In this document: positions 1-10,798 of the stretch, piece by piece
How positions within the stretch are numbered: the first letter of the stretch is position 1
Layout of the letters: each line of letters starts with the position of its first letter
Assembly: GCF_026625825.1 (NCBI RefSeq)
Contig: NZ_CP113065.1
Coordinates: 3,277,501-3,341,500, forward strand
Length of the DNA: 64,000 nt
From: Pseudoxanthomonas sp. SL93
Lineage (GTDB): Bacteria > Pseudomonadota > Gammaproteobacteria > Xanthomonadales > Xanthomonadaceae
Direction of reading: 5' to 3'
Program-made: the position numbers and the translations under genes
Notes under the pieces: model-generated
Told to the model about the DNA's origin: nothing
Database searches by the model: none
Seen by the model: only the letters and a program-made list of their open reading frames with translations

Positions 1-2483
<2,483 letters not shown>

Positions 2484-2610
2484 ATAACCTCAAGTGGCCT
2501 TGGACTCGACGATATCGTCAGAGAAAATCCAATGCCCGCTACGTCACAAGACCCTATGAGAGATTGGCGCCTTAATCCGTTCCTTGGATGGCGACGCTCC
2601 AACCCTCTCC

Positions 2611-2723
2611 CTGGTGAAATTAGCGCTGTGGTCCCACCCGTTCCCATCCCGAACACGGAAGTGAAACGCAGCCGCGCCGATGGTAGTGTGGCTTAAGCCA
2701 TGCAAGAGTAGGTCATCGCCAGG
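2611..2723 (+). rRNA. rrf: 5S ribosomal RNA
   Basis: Recognised by the conserved core CCCATCCCGAACACGGAAGTGAAACG (read in two pieces: CCCATCCCGAACACGG and AAGTGAAACG) and by complementary ends (CTGG at the start, CCAG at the finish). Its length of about 113 nt fits bacterial 5S. It lies downstream of 23S in the same operon and is followed at once by an intrinsic terminator. The exact ends are inferred from end pairing. Confidence 0.95.
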
Positions 2724-2737
2724 GGCTTTACCCCAAA

Positions 2738-2765
2738 CCCCCGTCCGTATGGACGGGGGTTTTTT
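2738..2765 (+). terminator. rrn operon intrinsic terminator
   Basis: A perfect 9-bp stem (CCCCCGTCC / GGACGGGGG) with a GTAT loop is followed by a run of six T. It sits 15 nt after 5S, as expected for the end of an rRNA operon. Confidence 0.95.
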
Positions 2766-2818
2766 ATTGCTCCGCTTTCGCCAACAATCGAGGCTTGACC
2801 ATCTCAAGGGCGATGCGC

Positions 2819-4072
2819 ATGAAGTTTTCTCCGGGACTGGCGGCGGCGTTGGCGTTGCTTTGTTGCTCGCCCAGCGTGGCAGCCGTCGATCAGGTGTCGC
2901 CGCGCGCGCGTCAGGTACACGACGCGGCACTGGTGCTGGACACGCACCTCGATACGCCCGCCAATCTCCGCCGCCCCGGCTGGAGCATTGCAGACAACCA
3001 CCAGCACGAAGGAGACCTGTCGCAGGTCGATCTGCCACGGATGAAATCCGGTGGCCTGGATGGCGGTTTCTGGGTGGTCTACACCGCGCAGGGTGCGCGC
3101 GACGTGGAAGGCAATCGCGCCGCCCGCGATCATGGCCTGGAGAGGCTCACCAGCATCCACGAGATGCTGGCCGCCCACGCAGACGCCTTGGAGCTCGCCC
3201 TGACGGCCGAGGATGCCGAACGTATCGCCGCATCCGGCAAGCGCGTGGCCTTCATCAGCATGGAGAACGCCGCACCCCTCGCCTCGGATCCCAGCCTGCT
3301 GACGGCGTACCACCGCCTCGGCCTGCGGATGCTGGGCATCACGCATGTGCGCAACAATGACTTCGGTGACTCCTCCACGGACCCCAAGGGTGCGGAATGG
3401 AACGGACTCAGCCCGGCGGGCAAGGCGCTCGTGGGCGAGGCCAACCGGCTGGGCATCGTGCTTGATGCATCCCATGCCAGCGATGCGGTGTTCGACCAGT
3501 TGCTGGCGTTGTCGCGGGCGCCGATCGTCCTGTCGCACACAAGTGCGGACGCGGTCTACGATCATCCACGCAACATCGACGATGAGCGCATCCGCCGCCT
3601 GGCAGCCAAGGGAGGCGTCATCCACGTCAATGCCTTTGGTGGTTACCTGATCCCGACGCCTAAGATTCCCGCGCGCGAGCAGGCGTTGGACGTGCTGAGC
3701 AAGGAGTATGGCCCCGAAGGGAAGATGCCGGTCGACCGCATACCCGCCTACCTTGCGGCACGACGCGCCATCGAAGCGCGCTACCCGGTGAAGCGTGCCA
3801 CGCTCGACGACTACATGGCCCATCTGTTGCACATACTGAAGGTGGCGGGTCCGGAACACGTGGGCATCGGTGCCGATTGGGATGGCGGCGGCGGCGTGGT
3901 GGGGCTGGAAGATGTCGCCGCATTGCCGTTGATCACGGAGCGTCTGCTGCGCGCCGGCTACAGTGAGCAGGATGTCCGCAACATCTGGGGAGGCAATCTG
4001 CTCCGGGTGCTCCGTCAGGCGCAGGCGGCGGGCAGTGCAGGGAATCAGAACGCTCCGGGTTCGTCCTTGTAG
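2819..4072 (+). CDS. Membrane dipeptidase, peptidase family M19 (secreted)
   Basis: Zinc-dependent dipeptidase related to renal dipeptidase, acting on dipeptides outside the cytoplasm. Family metal ligands are visible: the HxD in LDTHLDTPAN near the N-terminus, a Glu in SMENAAP, a His in DASHASDAVF and a His in LSHTSADAVYDHPRN, followed by GIGADWDG. The N-terminus is a hydrophobic signal peptide ending near SVAA; two adjacent Cys precede it, but no clean lipobox is seen. I chose the ATG at 2819 because AAGGG ends 8 nt upstream; ATG 2813 and TTG 2795 are in frame but poorly spaced. Length (417 aa) fits the family. It stands alone after the rRNA operon. Confidence 0.9.
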   Translation: MKFSPGLAAALALLCCSPSVAAVDQVSPRARQVHDAALVLDTHLDTPANLRRPGWSIADNHQHEGDLSQVDLPRMKSGGLDGGFWVVYTAQGARDVEGNRAARDHGLERLTSIHEMLAAHADALELALTAEDAERIAASGKRVAFISMENAAPLASDPSLLTAYHRLGLRMLGITHVRNNDFGDSSTDPKGAEWNGLSPAGKALVGEANRLGIVLDASHASDAVFDQLLALSRAPIVLSHTSADAVYDHPRNIDDERIRRLAAKGGVIHVNAFGGYLIPTPKIPAREQALDVLSKEYGPEGKMPVDRIPAYLAARRAIEARYPVKRATLDDYMAHLLHILKVAGPEHVGIGADWDGGGGVVGLEDVAALPLITERLLRAGYSEQDVRNIWGGNLLRVLRQAQAAGSAGNQNAPGSSL

Positions 4073-4181
4073 CTCCACGCCGGCGTCGCTGGGCAGCGCG
4101 ACCCCGCCTGCAACGGCGGGCGAGCGGTTACGGGCGCTTCGCCGTCCCGCCGATGCATGCGAGTGGAAATGAAGTCAGCTC

Positions 4182-5042
4182 ATGATCGAAACCATCACGC
4201 CTCGCCGATTCGCACGGCCGTTTGCCGGCGATATCCCCAAGCACTGGCTGCCGGACAACGAGGTGGTGTCTTCCATTCTCAACGCCTACACGATTCTGGT
4301 GCCGGCAAACGAGAGCTTCTACATCCGCACCTTGAAGGCATGTCTGTCGCGCATCGACAGCAGCGAGCTGCGCGCCCGCTGCCAGGATTTCATCCTTCAG
4401 GAGGCGCAGCATGGCGTGGCGCACAAGCGCTACTGGCGCAATCTCGATGCGCAAGGCTATCGCTTCCGCGGCTTTGAGGCGCAGGTCGACAGGCTGGTGT
4501 TCCGCCTCATCGAACGGGTGGCACCGTTGGGGCTCCGCCTGTCGCTGGTGAGCTGCGTTGAGCACATCAACGCGTATCTGGGCCATGAGTTCCTGTCACA
4601 GCACATCCTTGCCGACGCCGATCCGCGCATGCGCGACCTGATGGAATGGCACTTCGCCGAAGAGATCGAGCACCGGCGCGTCGCCTTCGACGTGCTGCAG
4701 GCCGTCTCACCCCGTTACCCCACACGCGTGCTCGGGTTTGCGCTGACGGCGGGCCTGTTCTATGCGCTGCTCACCAGTCTGTCGATCGCCTTGCTGGCGC
4801 AGGACGGCATCCTGTGGCGCAAGGCGACCTGGGTGCAGTGGTCGCGGCACCTGGGCGCGTCGCACCACATGTTCCGCCGCACGCTGCGGCACCTGCGGGA
4901 TTACCTCCGTCCCCGGTTCCACCCTTCCACCATGCAGAATGACGCCATGGCAGCGGCGGTGCTGGCCCGCCAGTTCTCCCAGCGCCCGCCTGCCGTGACG
5001 CCGCTACCTTCCCGGCCCGCGCGCGATCGCTCACGAGGCTGA
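4182..5042 (+). CDS. PF10118-type predicted metal-dependent hydrolase (ferritin-like fold)
   Basis: 286 aa. The family is annotated as a predicted metal-dependent hydrolase but carries diiron-type helix motifs. Visible here are an E..H in FILQEAQHGVAH, an ExxH in SCVEHINAYLGHE and EEIEHRRVAFDV, spaced as in ferritin-like four-helix proteins. A hydrophobic stretch (about residues 185-205, LGFALTAGLFYALLTSLSIA) suggests membrane association. No strong Shine-Dalgarno is seen; the start is the first ATG that keeps the conserved N-terminal block. Neighbours give no functional link. Substrate and reaction are unknown; the family call is fairly secure, the chemistry is not. Confidence 0.8.
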   Translation: MIETITPRRFARPFAGDIPKHWLPDNEVVSSILNAYTILVPANESFYIRTLKACLSRIDSSELRARCQDFILQEAQHGVAHKRYWRNLDAQGYRFRGFEAQVDRLVFRLIERVAPLGLRLSLVSCVEHINAYLGHEFLSQHILADADPRMRDLMEWHFAEEIEHRRVAFDVLQAVSPRYPTRVLGFALTAGLFYALLTSLSIALLAQDGILWRKATWVQWSRHLGASHHMFRRTLRHLRDYLRPRFHPSTMQNDAMAAAVLARQFSQRPPAVTPLPSRPARDRSRG

Positions 5043-5223
5043 ACGCGCGGAAACCATGCCGCAGCTCGCTGCAGGTCCCTCTCGCTCACGTCGCCACTAA
5101 GTGCCTGATATCCATTGATTTTATCGTAGGGCGCAGGGAACTTCCGGCCGACGTCATCGTTCCAGTGGCGGGACGATACGGAACTTTCCATGCGGTTAGC
5201 AGTCGAACCACCCGACTGCTAAG

Positions 5224-6111
<888 letters not shown>

Positions 6112-6133
6112 CATCACGCTTCGCGTCATCCGG

Positions 6134-6159
6134 AAAAGGCCCCTCATCGGGGCCTTTTT
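6134..6159 (+). terminator. Intrinsic terminator of rpoH
   Basis: Stem GGCCCC / GGGGCC, extended by A:T pairs, with a TCATC loop and a T5 tail, 23 nt after the rpoH stop codon. Confidence 0.9.
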
Positions 6160-6236
6160 CATGGGCGGAAAACGCACTCGCACGGCCGGAACTGTGCTCA
6201 ACTACGCCACGATTTGCAGACCACAAGGAGCAGGCA

Positions 6237-7625
6237 ATGCGTTTGGGGGAAGGAAGACTGGGGAATCTCTGTCGTGCGGCGCTGATCGCGCTGATGCTGC
6301 AGGTACCGATGGCCATGGCGGCCGACGCGGATTCCAATACGAAGACGGCACAGGGCGGCATCCGGTTCGGCATGGACCGCGAGGAGTACGACGCGCAGGC
6401 CCGCGCGGCGATGCAGGTGGACCCCATGGTGGCCGCGCACATCGGTGCGATCCGCAAGGCCACGCTGGACGAAGCCGCCAGCATGGACGCGCCCGGTCCC
6501 GACGTGCTGGTGTACGACGTGGAAGGCAACCGTGGCAAGGGCCGCGTGACCGCACGCTTCATCACCGTCAGCGCGAACGCCGAGGCGCTTGGGCCGGGCA
6601 CGCTGGTGATGGCGGACGGTACCGAACACGCCATCGAAGGCGATGCCGACGCCGTCGCGAGTGAGCACGATGGCCATGACCACCACGAAGAGGTCGCGGC
6701 CGGCGAAGGCGAGGACATCTTCATCCGCCAGGCGCGCGAAGCGGCCCAGCGTTATCCGCTGGTGCAGCAGCATGTGGGCCAGATCGAGAGCTTCACGATC
6801 AACGCGCAGGAAACCGGTGCCGCGCCGGGGATCAACGAGTTCGTGTTCGATGTGGTGGGCAGCAAGGGGCGTGGCCGCCTGCAGGCGGACTTCATCACCG
6901 TGAGCGCGGAGACCGAACGGCTGGGCAAGGGCGTGCTGACGCTGGCCAACGGTCGGCGCTATCCGTTCGAAGGCGAAGCGCCGGGTCCGGATGAAGACGA
7001 TGCCGCTTCCGACGACGATGGCCTGAGCGGCCTGCAGGACAACATCTTCACCCGCCAGGCGCGCGCCGCCGTGCAGCGCTATCCGCTGGTGCAACAGCAT
7101 ATCGGCGACATCACCGCGTTCGACCTCGACCTGATGGCCAGCGGTGAAGCCGAAGGCGCCACGGAGTTCGTGTTCGACCTGAAGGGCAGCAAGGGCAACG
7201 GCCGCATCCTGGCGGACTTCATCACCGTGGACGCCGACACCGAACGCCTTGGCAAAGGCGTGTTGACGCTGGCGGACGGGCGTACGTTCCCGTTTGAAGG
7301 AGAAACCGCCCCGGCGCGCAGCGCCGCCGATGCCATCCCGGCGACGTTCGCCACCCAGGATGGCATCTTCGTGAAGCAGGCGCGCGTGGCCATGCAGGCC
7401 AACACGACGGTGCGCCAGCACATCGGCGACCTGCGCCAGGTCGTGTTCGACCGCGAAACATCGTGGGCACTCGCGGGTGACCGGTATGTCTTCGATCTGG
7501 TCGGCAGCAAGGGAAGCGGCCGGCTGGAAGCCGAATTCATCACCGTGGATGCCGATACCGAAGCCCTGGGCGACGGCGAACTGGTGATGGCCAACGGGCG
7601 CAAGCACACCTTGTCCGCACAGTGA
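6237..7625 (+). CDS. Secreted protein of four tandem ~85-residue repeats, function unknown
   Basis: 462 aa with an N-terminal signal peptide ending about AMAAD (residue 28-30). The mature part is four copies of one domain at about residues 43-134, 160-245, 269-355 and 376-459. Each copy reads: QAR.A.Q..P.V..HIG, a variable segment, VFD..GSKG.GR...FITV.A.TE.LG, then a small MADG- or LADGR-type ending. Copies 2 and 3 are closest; copy 1 is most diverged (EGNRGKG). Acidic linkers separate them, and the first is His-rich (EHDGHDHHEE). The LG..I/GSKG.G pattern faintly recalls Coa1/Tim21-like domains, which is a weak inference only. Start chosen from AAGGAG 6 nt before ATG 6237. No operon partner. 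Confidence 0.85.
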   Translation: MRLGEGRLGNLCRAALIALMLQVPMAMAADADSNTKTAQGGIRFGMDREEYDAQARAAMQVDPMVAAHIGAIRKATLDEAASMDAPGPDVLVYDVEGNRGKGRVTARFITVSANAEALGPGTLVMADGTEHAIEGDADAVASEHDGHDHHEEVAAGEGEDIFIRQAREAAQRYPLVQQHVGQIESFTINAQETGAAPGINEFVFDVVGSKGRGRLQADFITVSAETERLGKGVLTLANGRRYPFEGEAPGPDEDDAASDDDGLSGLQDNIFTRQARAAVQRYPLVQQHIGDITAFDLDLMASGEAEGATEFVFDLKGSKGNGRILADFITVDADTERLGKGVLTLADGRTFPFEGETAPARSAADAIPATFATQDGIFVKQARVAMQANTTVRQHIGDLRQVVFDRETSWALAGDRYVFDLVGSKGSGRLEAEFITVDADTEALGDGELVMANGRKHTLSAQ

Positions 7626-7711
7626 CGCTCGCCTGGCGTGTCGCAAGATCCGGATAGCGACGCCGCTCCGCACGCAGGACCATGACGCCATTCCCTTCCC
7701 GGAGTGGCGTC

Positions 7712-8179
7712 ATGCGTTTTACCGTCAGTGGATTGTCCGTGCAGCCCTTCCAGCCGCTGTTTGCGTTGGATGACGCGGCACTCGCTTCCCGCAACATCCG
7801 GCGCGTCACCGCCGACAGTGACCGCGGCTTCCCCTGCCGCATCTCGCTGCAGGACGCGGTCGTCGGGGAGTCGTTGCTGCTGCTGCCGTATCGGCACCAC
7901 GATGCCGATGGACCCTATCGTGCCAGCGGGCCGATCTTCGTCCGCGAGGCCGCCACCGTCACCGCCGTGTTCGACAACGAGGTGCCGCCCTTCCTGTCGC
8001 GGCGCCTGCTCTCGCTACGCGCCTACGACATTGGCGGCTGGATGCATGCAGCCGACGTCGTGGAAGGCGTCGATGCGGACGCGTGCCTGCGGCGCATGTT
8101 CGCGGATGAGCGCATCGCCCGCATCCATATCCACAATGCGCGGCCGGGATGCTACGCCTGTCGCGTCGATCGCGCCTGA
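7712..8179 (+). CDS. DUF1203 family protein
   Basis: 155 aa, cytoplasmic, no signal peptide. It matches the DUF1203 pattern known from many Proteobacteria: FPCRISLQDA, then LLLLPY.HHDADGPYRASGPIFVRE, then a C-terminal HIHNARPGCYACRVDR. Its biochemical role is unknown. The conserved Cys (in FPCR and in GCYAC) and the His-rich DGPYRASGP block are the visible candidates for function. I preferred ATG 7712 (GGAG 7 nt upstream) over ATG 7682. Its last 28 bases overlap the 3' end of the convergent NDH-2 gene. Confidence 0.85.
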   Translation: MRFTVSGLSVQPFQPLFALDDAALASRNIRRVTADSDRGFPCRISLQDAVVGESLLLLPYRHHDADGPYRASGPIFVREAATVTAVFDNEVPPFLSRRLLSLRAYDIGGWMHAADVVEGVDADACLRRMFADERIARIHIHNARPGCYACRVDRA

Positions 8180-9432
8180 TCGTCGCGGTCCGCGCCCAGG
8201 ATGATGCGTGCGCCGCGCTGGTAGCTCCAGTACGCCCAGAACCAGTTCAGCAGCACGATCATCCGGTTGCGGAAGCCGATAAGGAAGAACACGTGCGCGG
8301 TCAGCCAGAACCACCACGCCAGCAGCCCCGAGAATTTCAGTCGTCCGAAATCCACCACGGCGGCCATGCGGCCGATCGTGGCGAGGTTGCCGTAGTCCTG
8401 ATAGCGGAACGCACTGGTTGCCTGGCCGGCGAGGCGCGCGCGCAACGCCTGCGCCACATGGCGCCCCATCTGCTTGGCGGCCGGCGCTACGCCGGGCACC
8501 GGCTTGCCGTCGGACGCCACCGCGGCCAGATCGCCGGCCACGAAAATGTCCGGATGCCCCGGCACGCTCAGGTCGGGCAACACCGGCACACGCCCCGCCC
8601 GATCCAGCGGCACGCCCAGTGAACGCGCCAGCGGCGAAGCCGCCACGCCCGCCGCCCACACCACGGTCTTCGCGGGGACGAAGGTGTCGCCCAGCCGGTA
8701 GCCGTCGCCGGTGATGTCGCTGACCGGCGTGCCGGTCGACACGTCGACGCCCAGCTTTTCCAGCTGCCGCCGCGCTTTTTCCGACAGCGCGTCGGGAAAC
8801 GACGCCAGCACGCGCGGTCCCGCTTCGATCAGCCGCACGCGGGCCTGCGAGGGATCGATGTGGCGGAACTCGTTCTTCAAGGTATGCCGCGCGATCTCGG
8901 CCAGCGTGCCGGCCAGTTCGACCCCGGTGGGGCCGCCACCGACGATGGCGAAGTTCAGCCACGCCGCGCGCCTGGCGGGGTCGGGCTCCGCTTCGGCGCG
9001 TTCGAATGCCAGCAGCAGGTGGCGACGCAGGCGCAGGGCGTCATCCAGCGTCTTCAGGCCCGGCGCATGCTGCGCCCATTCGTCGTGGCCGAAGTACGCG
9101 TGCGTCGCGCCGGTAGCCAGCAACAGATGATCGAAGGCCACCGTGTCGCCGTCGGCCAGCGTGATGCATTTGTCGTGCGGTGCGATCGCCACCACGTCGG
9201 CAAGGCGGACTTCCACGTTCTTCTGCCTGCGCAGGATATGGCGCAGCGGCGCGGCGATGTCGGGTGCCGACAGGCCCGCCGTGGCCACCTGGTACAGCAA
9301 GGGCTGGAACAGGTGGTGGTTGTGGCGGTCGATCAGGGTGATCCGCACGGGCAGATCGGCCAGGGCCCGCGTGGTCCAGAGGCCGGCGAAGCCACCACCG
9401 ACGATGACGATGTGGGGAAGTGCTGCTTGCAT
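8152..9432 (-). CDS. ndh: Type II NADH dehydrogenase (NDH-2), FAD-dependent
   Basis: Single-subunit, non-proton-pumping NADH:quinone oxidoreductase of the inner membrane face. Two dinucleotide-binding motifs are present: IVIVGGGFAGLWTTRAL at the N-terminus for FAD and FAIVGGGPTGVELAGTLAE mid-protein for NADH. Other family hallmarks are HNHHLFQPLLYQVATAGLS, the second FAD motif DIFVAGDLAAV, and AKQMGRHVAQ near the C-terminus with a hydrophobic tail (FSGLLAWWFWLTAHVFFLIG) for membrane attachment. I chose the ATG at 9432 (GGAG 8 nt upstream) over starts up to 9483, which would overlap the upstream transporter. The 3' end overlaps the DUF1203 gene convergently. About 426 aa, normal for NDH-2. Confidence 0.92.
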   Translation of the reverse strand: MQAALPHIVIVGGGFAGLWTTRALADLPVRITLIDRHNHHLFQPLLYQVATAGLSAPDIAAPLRHILRRQKNVEVRLADVVAIAPHDKCITLADGDTVAFDHLLLATGATHAYFGHDEWAQHAPGLKTLDDALRLRRHLLLAFERAEAEPDPARRAAWLNFAIVGGGPTGVELAGTLAEIARHTLKNEFRHIDPSQARVRLIEAGPRVLASFPDALSEKARRQLEKLGVDVSTGTPVSDITGDGYRLGDTFVPAKTVVWAAGVAASPLARSLGVPLDRAGRVPVLPDLSVPGHPDIFVAGDLAAVASDGKPVPGVAPAAKQMGRHVAQALRARLAGQATSAFRYQDYGNLATIGRMAAVVDFGRLKFSGLLAWWFWLTAHVFFLIGFRNRMIVLLNWFWAYWSYQRGARIILGADRDDQARSTRQA

Positions 9433-9472
9433 GCTCCGTGCTCCAGTCATCGGGTGCGATTGTCGCATGCCG

Positions 9473-10798
9473 TCAGCCGCCATCCCGGTCGATCAGCGAT
9501 GTCCTGCGCGTATCGGGCATCCACAGGTACACCAGCAGCGAGCAGGCGATGCAGGCGGTGACATACCAGTAGAAGCCGGTCTCCATGCCGGCCTGCTTGA
9601 ACCACAGCGCCACCATGTCCGCCGTGCCGCCGAAGGTGGCCACGGTGAGCGCGTAAGGCAGTCCCACGCCCAGTGCGCGGATCTCCACCGGGAACAGTTC
9701 CGCCTTCACCACCGCGTTGATCGCGGTGTAACCGCTCACGATCACCAGTGCCGCCATCACCAGCCAGAACGCCTGCGTGGCGCTCTGTGCGTTCTGCAGC
9801 TGGCTGAGGATCGGCACGGTGAACAGGGTACCGAGCACGCCGAACGCGATCAGGATGGGACGCCGGCCGATGCGGTCCGACAGTGCGCCGACCACCGGCT
9901 GCAACAGCATGTAGAAGAACAGCGTGGAGGCATTGATCAGGCTTGCCGTTTCCGCCGCCATGCCGGCGCTGTTGACGAGGAATTTGTGCACGTAGGTCGT
10001 GTACGTGTAGAACGCCAGCGTGCCGCCCATGGTCAGGCCCACCACCGTCAGCAGGGCGCGCGGATGACGCATCAACTGGCGTAGCGTGCCCTGCCGTTGC
10101 TGCTGGTCGCCGGACGCATCGGCTTCGGCGCGCACGAAGGACTCGGTCTCGCTCATGTTCCGTCGCAGCCAGAGCGCGATGACCGCTGCCACGGCGCCGA
10201 TGAAGAACGGGACGCGCCAACCCCATTCGCGCAGCTGGTCGTCGGTGAGGAACACGCGCTGCAGCGCGATCAGCACGCCCAGCGCGATCAGATGACCCAT
10301 CACCAGCGTCACGTACTGGAAGCTGGACCAGAAGCCCCGATGCCCGCGCGTCGCCATCTCGCTCAGGTAGGTGGCCGACGTGCCGTACTCGCCGCCGACC
10401 GACAACCCCTGCAGCAGCCGCGCCAGCACCAGCAGGACCGGCGCGGCGATGCCGATGCTGGCATACCCCGGCGTGCACGCGATGATCAGCGAGCCCGTGC
10501 ACATCATCAGCACCGAGAGCATCAGGGCGCGCCGGCGGCCGTGGCGGTCGGCATAGCGGCCCAGCAGCCAGCCGCCCAGCGGCCGCATCAGGAAGCCCAC
10601 CGCGAAGACCGCCGCGGTCTTCAGCAGCTGGCTGGTGTCGTCGTCGCCGGGGAAAAAGACATCGGCGAAGTAAAGCGAGAAGGCGGCGTAGACGTACCAG
10701 TCATACCACTCGACCAGGTTGCCCACCGAGCCGCTGAAGATGCTGCGCAGGCGCTGTGCGGGTGTCATCGGGGGAACGGTCGTGAACGTCGCTGTCAT
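9473..10798 (-). CDS. MFS transporter, metabolite:H+ symporter (KgtP-like)
   Basis: 12-TM major facilitator of the MHS family, which imports organic acids such as 2-oxoglutarate, citrate or shikimate with protons. 441 aa. Family signs: N-terminal GNLVEWYDWYVYAAFSLYFA, the loop-2/3 motif GRYADRHGRRRALML, LLQGLSVGGEYGTSATYLSE, and the second-half motif GALSDRIGRRPILIAFG. The pattern is closest to KgtP-type permeases, but the substrate is inferred only. Its ATG overlaps the priA stop codon (TGATG), so translation is probably coupled to priA; no separate Shine-Dalgarno is evident. Downstream NDH-2 follows after 40 nt. Confidence 0.88.
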   Translation of the reverse strand: MTATFTTVPPMTPAQRLRSIFSGSVGNLVEWYDWYVYAAFSLYFADVFFPGDDDTSQLLKTAAVFAVGFLMRPLGGWLLGRYADRHGRRRALMLSVLMMCTGSLIIACTPGYASIGIAAPVLLVLARLLQGLSVGGEYGTSATYLSEMATRGHRGFWSSFQYVTLVMGHLIALGVLIALQRVFLTDDQLREWGWRVPFFIGAVAAVIALWLRRNMSETESFVRAEADASGDQQQRQGTLRQLMRHPRALLTVVGLTMGGTLAFYTYTTYVHKFLVNSAGMAAETASLINASTLFFYMLLQPVVGALSDRIGRRPILIAFGVLGTLFTVPILSQLQNAQSATQAFWLVMAALVIVSGYTAINAVVKAELFPVEIRALGVGLPYALTVATFGGTADMVALWFKQAGMETGFYWYVTACIACSLLVYLWMPDTRRTSLIDRDGG

